Source: Anthopleura xanthogrammica (lineage: Eukaryota > Cnidaria > Anthozoa > Actiniaria > Actiniidae). Taken from it: 64,000 bases of DNA. The stretch is taken from contig OZ025218.1 in the NCBI GenBank assembly GCA_964019055.1, forward strand, positions 9,244,170 to 9,308,169, given 5' to 3'. A program made the position numbers and the translations under genes. Numbering within the stretch: position 1 is the stretch's first letter; each line of letters begins with the position of its first letter. Under the pieces are notes generated by a model. That model saw only the letters and a program-made list of their open reading frames with translations, searched no databases and was not told where the DNA came from. Positions 55,116-64,000 of this stretch are shown here, in pieces.

Positions 55116-55260
55116 TTGGTGAGTAAATAGTTTTATAAAATAAATCTCGCGTTTTGATTGGTCGGGAGCGCGTGCATTGTGAGAGCACGCTGCATGCGTG
55201 CAAACTTTCTATTTCGGCATTCGAATCCAAAATAACGATTATTGTAATTCGTATATTATT

Positions 55261-55618
55261 TTAAAGGGGCACTTGGATGAAAATCGATGAAAATTGGAAA
55301 TGCCTTGAAATTTGGTTAAACTTATCTATATGGCCCCAATAGTAGCTAAAAAAAAACATATTTTTTTCACAGTCAAAATTTGCGGATAAAAATTAAATAT
55401 TTTTTTCAGCATCTAAATTGTGAGTAAATGTCGTCATTTACTCAACCCTATTGTTCTTTTAGTTTTTAAACCAAAATTTCTCAACTGTGAGTGGCTCCCA
55501 GGCTAATATTTTTGCCAATATGGTTTTCATAATCATGATTGAGTCATATTATTCTTAAATACTTGAACTATTCGGACTTTCAAAATATGGGGCGTTTTCA
55601 TCCATGTGCCCCTTTAAA
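55261..55618. mobile_element. MITE-G, about 358 bp with GGGGCAC inverted ends
   Basis: ttaaaggggcacttggatga aaat on the left; ttttcatccatgtgcccctt taa on the right, 24-bp inverted ends with one mismatch. AT-rich interior, no coding capacity. Flanks have an ATTATT-like sequence on each side, a possible target-site duplication. Confidence 0.75.
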
Positions 55619-55639
55619 AAAATAATAACTTGCTTGCTG

Positions 55640-55770
55640 TGCTGTGCTGTGTGCAGTTATAGAGCACGCGGGGATTGCAAGAACATGAGACTACGTGTCG
55701 TGCTTCTCATAACAATTCTCTCCTGTTCTGCCAACCCCCGCGTGCTTTATAACTGCACACAGCATGCGCG
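55640..55770. repeat. Inverted repeat with GC-rich ends
   Basis: tgctgtgtgcagttatagag cacgcgggg and its complement ccccgcgtgctttataactg cacacagca, arms about 30 bp around a 60-bp loop. It sits between MITE-G and the 12-bp array. Confidence 0.8.
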
Positions 55771-55786
55771 CGCCTTATTTCAATGA

Positions 55787-55980
55787 TTTCTTCAATAATT
55801 TCTTCAATAATTTCTTCAATAATTTCTTCAATAATTTCTTCAATAATTTCTTCAATAATTTCTTCAATAATTTCTTCAATAATTTCTTCAATAATTTCTT
55901 CAATAATTTCTTCAATAATTTCTTCAATAATTTCTTCAATAATTTCTTCAATAATTTCTTCAATAATTTCTTCAATAATT
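55787..55980. repeat. 12-bp tandem repeat (ttcttcaataat)n
   Basis: About 16 near-perfect units over 194 bp. Because the unit is a multiple of 3 it gives open frames in many phases (NNFF, LLKK, ISSI repeats); none has gene context. Confidence 0.97.
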
Positions 55981-56372
55981 CTCTATATTACACACTTCGA
56001 ATAACTACTACACATACAAAAAAATTTGCAATAAAAATAAAATGAACACAAAATACCGAATGGAACAGCAAAAATTCAAATCATACAACATCTGCTAGAT
56101 GTATATCATATAAAGCAAGTATGGTCAGAAATAACGGACATTTTGACTGCTTGTTCGTTTCTTAGTCACTTGATCGTCTTCAATATTTCATATCATCAAG
56201 CAAGTTATTTAGGAAGCGTGCACGTGGTTCAAAAACGTCTTCATATTCCCATGATATGGACGCGAAAATGAAACTAACACACACAGCCGTTCAATCTAAG
56301 TTTACTTTCTTTATTATTACATTACTATTTTTATTAACATGTACTTTTAATTATTATTGGTATTCCAAGGAA

Positions 56373-56509
56373 TTACCATTCCCATCCCATGAAGCTGAAA
56401 GTCGGCTCCTTGTTTTCAGGGTTGTAATGACTTCTTCCAAAGCAATCGGCTGCAAGCTTATCACAGATACAGATGGCTCGTTCACATTGTGTGTTGGTTG
56501 GAGTGGGAC
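56373..56509 (-). CDS. Terminal exon of a secreted phospholipase A2-like gene (partial)
   Basis: Exon after acceptor ttctttcttccaAAG, 137 nt to TAA at 56373. It encodes PTPTNTQCERAICICDKLAA then DCFGRSHYNPENKEP and a short FMGWEW tail. The C-x-C-D-x-x-A-A-x-C-F pattern is the C-terminal helix of the secreted PLA2 family (PF00068), including the Asp that pairs with the catalytic His. The Ca-binding loop and the HD catalytic site would be in upstream exons that are not in this window, or are separated from it by the satellite array. Phase 1 at the acceptor. Whether the gene is intact cannot be judged here. Confidence 0.8.
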
Positions 56510-57391
56510 CTTTGGAAGAAAGAATGAGAAAACGTAAGATACAGCTATTTAAAAAAAACGTTGAATACTGCATACTGAATAGTGCATTCAAAGACCGAGA
56601 TGCATTTTGGGTCATGTAATATTGTCTAAAGTAAAATATATAATAATAATTTATTTCATTTTGAGTGCATTTCACCCGAAACAATATACTAGCTAAGGTC
56701 CGTGGAAGTGTTTGTATTGTTGAAGTTGTGCATTCTTTGCTTTACCGTTGGCATTTGTGAATGTAATTCGACGCTAAAATGAGGTTAAACCTGAGTAAGT
56801 GAGCCTGCAGTCAAAGAACACTGCGGTATTTTACGAAATCGAAAAAGTTCAATTTCGTCAAGTTCAATCAAAAACAAATAAGTGGGTCGTAACGTGTAAC
56901 ACCGTCCCCGGAATATTCAGATATGCAAATTAGGCGTTTTGATACCATATTTGGAATGTGTTGCTTGATTCAAGATGGCCGCTTCAATCACATATCCCAC
57001 ATTTTTTCTGAATTTACTGGCTTTCAAAAAAATAATAACTGAATCTCTCAATGAAACATTTGGAATATCTGTTTTTAATTTTACTTTTGAGAGTTTTGAA
57101 AGCAAGAGAATGTGACTTACTGAGAAGAAATTCATCAACAACGCATCTGAATATTCCGAAGCATCGTTAAGTAATTATGTCAATGGGTACGCCGTTACAA
57201 GGTACAGCGGTAAAACTTCATAAAGCATACGGGTATTCAAACATCAAAGACCGTTGCTTAGGAACTAATCGACTAATCAAGAAGAGATACAAGCTAAGTA
57301 AAGCCTCGATCTGTCGCCTACCAATGTAACCTAAAGAAATACAACCCGGTTTCAACCCTCTTCTGAGTTTTTTGTTCAATACATACTACAC

Positions 57392-57499
57392 GTGATTTGG
57401 CATTGAGGAGAATGTCCGGATAGATGGTAGGCGTATAGGTTTGACTTGGGTCTACAATCATCCCATTCACCATAACAAGCATCATGGACTTGACAGCAT
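57392..57499 (-). CDS. Possible preceding exon of the PLA2-like gene
   Basis: Between a ttttttgatgttctAG acceptor and a cGTGTAG donor lies a 108-nt open stretch encoding AVKSMMLVMVNGMIVDPSQT then YTPTIYPDILLNAK. Its phase (1 out) fits the PLA2 exon at 56509. The peptide does not match the usual PLA2 segment before the last exon (no Cys pair), so it may be an unrelated or decayed exon. Confidence 0.35.
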
Positions 57500-57734
57500 C
57501 TAGAACATCAAAAAAATTACATCTGAATCATATCTTAATGATCAACACATTTTCCGTCAAACATTCAAGAGAATTAATATACAAAAAATGGGCGTTTACT
57601 CCTTATATACAAACATTTATACTTTGCTCTTTTGTGGGACCAAGAAGTAACATGCAAAAATATGATTTTCAAAAACTTCGGACCATTTTCAACACCCTTT
57701 TGAAAAGATGTACATAATCTTATGAAGGATGCAA

Positions 57735-58075
57735 ACTAGGCCCTTTTTTTGGACATTTTCAGGTAAAAAGCATAGCCTATAGCCCATGGTTTTTATCGAT
57801 TTTGGGCCAATTTCCCTCCTGTGAACAGATATTTACTACAGTTGAACTTTTACATTATGCATAAACGCACACCCACAAAAAATCCTTAATGGTTGTCCGT
57901 GTTTAATCTCGGAACTGGTTCGATTCCAGTGAAGGATACCAAAAGGATATCACAATGTCTAAAGTTCGACAGAATTATCTCAAATTTCATTAAAATTAAT
58001 TTAAAATAAAGTAAAAAATATAAATTATACTAGATACTCACACAATTTTCTAATAACGATGAAGAGATATCCAAA
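57735..58075. repeat. Degenerate edge of the satellite array
   Basis: One or two diverged units (aaaaagcatagcctatagcc catggtttttatcgatttt) separated by unique DNA, as expected where unequal exchange no longer homogenises the array. Confidence 0.7.
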
Positions 58076-61000
58076 AAATATCCATTATTTATCAACGATG
58101 CACAATTGCTTATTTTCGACCATTTTAAGGCCAAAAGCATGGGCTATACCCATGGTTTTGATCAATTTTGAACCATTTTCACACCTTTTCAAAAAATATC
58201 CATTATTAATTAACGATGCAAAATAGATCTTTTTCGACCAATTTAAGGCCAAAAGCATGGCCTATAGCCCATGGTTTTGATCGATTTTGGACCATTTTCA
58301 CACCTTTTCAAAAAATATCCATTAATTATTAACGATGCAAAATAGGTCATTTTCCACCATTTTAAGGCCAAAAGCATGGCCTATAGCCAATGGTTTTGAT
58401 CGATTTTGAACCATTTTCACACCTTTTCAAAAAATATCCATTATTTATTAACGATGCAAAATAGGTCATTTTCGACCATTTTAAGGCCAAAAGCATGGGC
58501 TATAGCCCATGGTTTTGATCGATTTTGAACCATTTTCACACCTTTTCAAAAAATATGCATTATTATTAACGATGCAAAATAGGGCATTTTCGACCATTTT
58601 AAGGCCAAAAGCATGGCCTATAGCCAATGGTTTTGATCGATTTTGAACCATTTTCACACCTTTTCAAAAAATATCCATTATTTATTAACGATGCAAAATA
58701 GGTCATTTTCGACCATTTTAAGGCCAAAAGCATGGGCTATAGCCCATGGTTTTGATCAATTTTGAACCATTTTCACACCTTTTCAAAAAATATGCATTAT
58801 TATTAACGATGCAAAATAGGGCATTTTCGACCATTTTAAGGCCAAAAGCATGGGCTATAGCCCATGGTTTTGATCAATTTTGAACCATTTTCACACCTTT
58901 ATAAAAAATATGCATTATTAATTAACGATGCAAAATAGGTCATTTTCGACCATTTTAAGGCCAAAAGCATGGGCTATAGCCAATGGTTTTGATCAATTTT
59001 GAACCATTTTCACACCTTTTCAAAAAATATGCATTATTAATTAACGATGCAAAAAAGGTCATTTTCGACCATTTTAAGGCCAAAAGCATGGGCTATAGCC
59101 CATGGTTTTGATCAATTTTGAACCATTTTCACACCTTTATAAAAAATATGCATTATTAATTAACGATGCAAAATAGGTCATTTTCGACCATTTTAAGGCC
59201 AAAAGCATGGCCTATAGCCCATGGTTTTGATCAATTTTGAACCATTTTCACACCTTTATAAAAAATATGCATTATTAATTAACGATGCAAAATAGGTCAT
59301 TATCGACCATTTTAAGGCCAAAAGCAAGGGCTATAGCCAATGGTTTTGATCAATTTTGAACCATTTTCACACCTTTTTAAAAAATATCCATTAATTATTA
59401 ACGATGCAAAATAGGTCATTTTCGACCATTTTAAGGCCAAAAGCATGGCCTATAGCCCATGGTTTTGATCAATTTTGAACCATTTTCACACCTTTTCAAA
59501 AAATATCCATTATTTATTAACGATGCAAAATAGGTCATTTTCGACCATTTTAAGGCCAAAAGCAAGGGCTATAGCCAATGGTTTTGATCAATTTTGAACC
59601 ATTTTCACACCTTTTTAAAAAATATCCATTAATTATTAACGATGCAAAATAGGTCATTTTCGACCATTTTAAGGCCAAAAGCATGGGCTATAGCCAATGG
59701 TTTTGATCAATTTTGAACCATTTTCACACCTTTTCAAAAAATATCCATTATTTATTAACGATGCAAAATAGGTCATTTTCGACCATTTTAAGGCCAAAAG
59801 CATGGCCTATAGCCAATGGTTTTGATCAATTTTGAACCATTTTCACACCTTTTCAAAAAATATCCATTATTTATTAACGATGCAAAATAGGGCATTTTCG
59901 ACCATTTTAAGGCCAAAAGCATGGGCTATAGCCCATGGTTTTGATCAATTTTGAACCATTTTCACACCTTTTCAAAAAATATGCATTATTAATTAACGAT
60001 GCAAAATAGATCATTATCGACCATTTTAAGGCCAAAAGCATGGCCTATAGCCAATGGTTTTGATCAATTTTGAACCATTTTCACACCTTTTCAAAAAATA
60101 TCCATTATTTATTAACGATGCAAAATAGGGCATTTTCGACCATTTTAAGGCCAAAAGCATGGGCTATAGCCCATGGTTTTGATCAATTTTGAACCATTTT
60201 CAAAAAATATGCATTTTTAATTAACGATGCAAAATAGGTCATTATCGACCATTTTAAGGCCAAAAGCATGGCCTATAGCCCATGGTTTTGATCTATTTCG
60301 GACCATTTTCGAAAAATATCCATTATTTATTAACGATGCAAAATAGGTCATTTTCGACCATTTTAAGGCCAAAAGCATGGCCTATAGCCCATGGTTTTGA
60401 TCAATTTTGAACCATTTTCACACCTTTTCAAAAAATATCCATTATTTATTAACGATGCAAAATAGGTCATTTTCGACCATTTTAAGGCCAAAAGCATGGC
60501 CTATAGCCCATGGTTTTGATCAATTTTGAACCATTTTCACACCTTTTCAAAAAATATCCATTATTTATTAACGATGCAAAATAGGGCATTTTCGACCATT
60601 TTAAGGCCAAAAGCATGGGCTATAGCCCATGGTTTTGATCAATTTTGAACCATTTTCACACCTTTTTAAAAAATATGCATAATTAATTAACGATGCAAAA
60701 TAGGTCATTTTCGACCATTTTAAGGCCAAAAGCAAGGCCTATAGCCCATGGTTTTGATCGATTTTGAACCATTTTCACACCTTTTCAAAAAATATCCATT
60801 ATTTATTAACGATGCAAAATAGGGCATTTTCGACCATTTTAAGGCCAAAAGCATGGCCTATAGCCCATGGTTTTGATCAATTTTGAACCATTTTCACACC
60901 TTTTCAAAAAATATGCATAATTAATTAACGATGCAAAATAGGGCATTTTCGACCATTTTAAGGCCAAAAGCATGGGCTATAGCCCATGGTTTTGATCTAT

Positions 61001-64000
61001 TTCGGACCATTTTCGAAAAATATACATTATTTATTAACGATGCAAAATAGGGCATTTTCGACCATTTTAAGGCCAAAAGCATGGCCTATAGCCCATGGTT
61101 TTGATCAATTTTGAACCATTTTCACACCTTTTTAAAAAATATGCATTATTAATTAACGATGCAAAATAGGTCATTTTCGACCATTTTAAGGCCAAAAGCA
61201 TGGGCTATAGCCCATGGTTTTGATCAATTTTGAACCATTTTCACACCTTTTCAAAAAATATCCATTATTAATTAACGATGCAAAATAGGTCATTTTCGAC
61301 CATTTTAAGGCCAAAAGCAAGGCCTATAGCCAATGGTTTTGATCGATTTTGAACCATTTTCACACCTTTTCAAAAAATATCCATTATTTATTAACGATGC
61401 AAAATAGGTCATTTTCGACCATTTTAAGGCCAAAAGCATGGGCTATAGCCCATGGTTTTGATCAATTTTGAACCATTTTCACACCTTTTTAAAAAATATC
61501 CATTAATTATTAACGATGCAAAATAGGTCATTTTCGACCATTTTAAGGCCAAAAGCATGGGCTATAGCCCATGGTTTTGATCAATTTTGAACCATTTTCA
61601 CACCTTTTTAAAAAATATGCATAATTAATTAACGATGCAAAATAGGTCATTTTCGACCATTTTAAGGCCAAAAGCATGGGCTATAGCCAATGGTTTTGAT
61701 CGATTTTGGACTATTTTCACACCTTTTCGAAAAATATGCATTATTTATTAACGATGCAAAATAGGTCATTTTCGACCATTTTAAGGCCAAAAGCATGGCC
61801 TATAGCCCATGGTTTTGATCAATTTTGAACCATTTTCACACCTTTTCAAAAAATATGCATTATTAATTAACGATGCAAAAAAGGTCATTTTCGACCATTT
61901 TAAGGCCAAAAGCATGGCCTATAGCCAATGGTTTTGATCGATTTTGGACCATTTTCACACCTTTTCAAAAAATATCCATTATTTATTAACGATGCAAAAT
62001 AGGGCATTTTCGACCATTTTAAGGCGAAAAGCATGGGCTATAGCCCATGGTTTTGATCAATTTTGAACCATTTTCACACCTTTTCAAAAAATATGCATTA
62101 TTATTAACGATGCAAAATAGGGCATTTTCGACCATTTTAAGGCCAAAAGCATGGGCTATAGCCAATGGTTTTGATCAATTTTGAACCATTTTCACACCTT
62201 TATAAAAAATATGCATTATTAATTAACGATGCAAAATAGGTCATTTTCGACCATTTTAAGGCCAAAAGCATGGGCTATAGCCAATGGTTTTGATCAATTT
62301 TGAACCATTTTCACACCTTTTCAAAAAATATGCATTATTAATTAACGATGCAAAAAAGGTCATTTTCGACCATTTTAAGGCCAAAAGCATGGCCTATAGC
62401 CAATGGTTTTGATCAATTTTGAACCATTTTCACACCTTTATAAAAAATATGCATTATTAATTAACGATGCAAAATAGGTCATTTTCGACCATTTTAAGGC
62501 CAAAAGCAAGGCCTATAGCCAATGGTTTTGATCAATTTTGAACCATTTTCACACCTTTTCAAAAAATATGCATTATTAATTAACGATGCAAAATAGGTCA
62601 TTATCGACCATTTTAAGGCCAAAAGCAAGGGCTATAGCCAATGGTTTTGATCTATTTCGGACCATTTTCGAAAAATATACATTATTTATTAACGATGCAA
62701 AATAGGTCATTTTCGACCATTTTAAGGCCAAAAGCATGGGCTATAGCCCATGGTTTTGATCAATTTTGAACCATTTTCACACCTTTTTAAAAAATATGTA
62801 TTATTAATTAACGATGCAAAATAGGTCATTTTCGACCATTTTACGGCCAAAAGCAAGGCCTATAGCCAATGGTTTTGATCGATTTTGAACCATTTTCACA
62901 CCTTTTCAAAAAATATCCATTATTTATTAACGATGCAAAATAGGTCATTTTCGACCATTTTAAGGCCAAAAGCAAGGCCTATAGCCAATGGTTTTGATCG
63001 ATTTTGAACCATTTTCACACCTTTTCAAAAAATATCCATTATTTATTAACGATGCAAAATAGGGCATTTTCGACCATTTTAAGGCCAAAAGCATGGCCTA
63101 TAGCCCATGGTTTTGATCAATTTTGAACCATTTTCACACCTTTTCAAAAAATATGCATAATTAATTAACGATGCAAAATAGGGCATTTTCGACCATTTTA
63201 AGGCCAAAAGCATGGGCTATAGCCCATGGTTTTGATCTATTTCGGACCATTTTCGAAAAATATACATTATTTATTAACGATGCAAAATAGGGCATTTTTG
63301 ACCATTTTAAGGCCAAAAGCATGGCCTATAGCCCATGGTTTTGATCAATTTTGAACCATTTTCACACCTTTTTAAAAAATATGCATTATTAATTAACGAT
63401 GCAAAATAGGTCATTTTCGACCATTTTAAGGCCAAAAGCATGGGCTATAGCCCATGGTTTTGATCAATTTTGAACCATTTTCACACCTTTTCAAAAAATA
63501 TCCATTATTAATTAACGATGCAAAATAGGTCATTTTCGACCATTTTAAGGCCAAAAGCAAGGCCTATAGCCAATGGTTTTGATCGATTTTGAACCATTTT
63601 CACACCTTTTCAAAAAATATCCATTATTTATTAACGATGCAAAATAGGTCATTTTCGACCATTTTAAGGCCAAAAGCATGGGCTATAGCCCATGGTTTTG
63701 ATCAATTTTGAACCATTTTCACACCTTTTTAAAAAATATCCATTAATTATTAACGATGCAAAATAGGTCATTTTCGACCATTTTAAGGCCAAAAGCATGG
63801 GCTATAGCCCATGGTTTTGATCAATTTTGAACCATTTTCACACCTTTTTAAAAAATATGCATAATTAATTAACGATGCAAAATAGGTCATTTTCGACCAT
63901 TTTAAGGCCAAAAGCATGGGCTATAGCCAATGGTTTTGATCGATTTTGGACTATTTTCACACCTTTTCGAAAAATATGCATTATTTATTAACGATGCAAA
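58076..64000. repeat. 119-bp satellite array, about 50 copies, runs off the window
   Basis: Unit: cgatgcaaaataggtcattt tcgaccattttaaggccaaa agcatgggctatagcccatg gttttgatcaattttgaacc attttcacaccttttcaaaa aatatccattatttattaa, 119 bp. Each unit has the palindrome gggctatagccc (or ggcctatagcc variant) next to ccatgg. Variants differ at a few fixed sites (tagg/taggg, gatcaa/gatcga, atcc/atgc). Some units have a short form (gatctatttcggaccatttt cgaaaaata) lacking about 20 bp. No gene is inside. Confidence 0.97.
60770..61760. repeat. Higher-order block in the satellite, copied at 63010-64000
   Basis: The order of variant units here is repeated exactly 2240 bp later: gatctatttcgg with tatacatt at 61021 and 63261, ctatagccaatggttttgat cgattttggacta at 61681 and 63921. 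This shows a multi-unit duplication and not only single-unit spread. The second copy continues past the window end. Confidence 0.88.

Noticed and set aside
54657..55230. Series of 66-codon hydrophobic minus-strand frames
   Set aside because: They repeat every 125 bp with the tandem repeat and have no gene context.
55764..56045. Open frames of NNFF, LLKK and ISSI repeats
   Set aside because: A 12-bp repeat stays open in several frames on both strands; not a gene.
58076..64000. CRISPR-like array
   Set aside because: Contiguous 119-bp units without unique spacers in a eukaryotic context; a satellite.

Overview
The window looks like nuclear DNA of a marine invertebrate, most likely an anthozoan cnidarian (coral or sea anemone). 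The reasons are AT-rich DNA, multi-exon genes with GT-AG introns, an intronless rhodopsin-type receptor, and introns full of microsatellites, short palindromic MITEs and tRNA-derived SINEs. The species assignment is inference from gene style, not from a database match. There are no bacterial operons, CRISPR arrays, rRNA genes or intact transposase genes.

The core of the window is a tandem cluster of three paralogous START-domain (lipid-transfer fold) genes, all on the minus strand. I rebuilt them exon by exon, and every splice phase closes. Gene B (49880 to 35087, 12 coding exons, 755 aa) is F5/8-type C (discoidin) domain, long acidic charged region, His-rich tract, Ser/Pro linker, START. Gene C (27225 to 18224, 9 coding exons, 623 aa) is acidic region plus START with no discoidin domain. 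Gene A (12880 to 5487, 10 coding exons, 555 aa) is F5/8C, PLAT/LH2, START. The START part has the same intron phases in all three, including a 37-nt exon followed by a 103-nt exon, so it is the shared ancestral scaffold while the N-terminal modules were swapped. Two membrane-lipid-binding modules (F5/8C, PLAT) joined to a lipid-carrying START domain suggest membrane-targeted lipid sensing or transfer. This F5/8C-(PLAT)-START layout is the best candidate in the window for an undescribed system.

Regions: 1-5.4 kb, no recognised gene, repeats; 5.5-12.9 kb, gene A; 13-18.2 kb, intergenic with MITEs; 18.2-27.2 kb, gene C; 27.2-35.1 kb, intergenic; 35.1-49.9 kb, gene B; 49.9-52.2 kb, intergenic with a (GGAT)n array; 52.2-53.3 kb, a single-exon class A GPCR on the plus strand, divergent from gene B; 53.2-56 kb, duplications, inverted and tandem repeats; 56.4-57.5 kb, the 3' end of a secreted phospholipase A2-like gene (minus strand); 57.7-64 kb, a 119-bp satellite array that runs off the end of the window.

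At least four palindromic MITE families, a 57-bp minisatellite found at three loci, and many tri- and tetranucleotide arrays sit in the introns, some within a few bases of splice sites.
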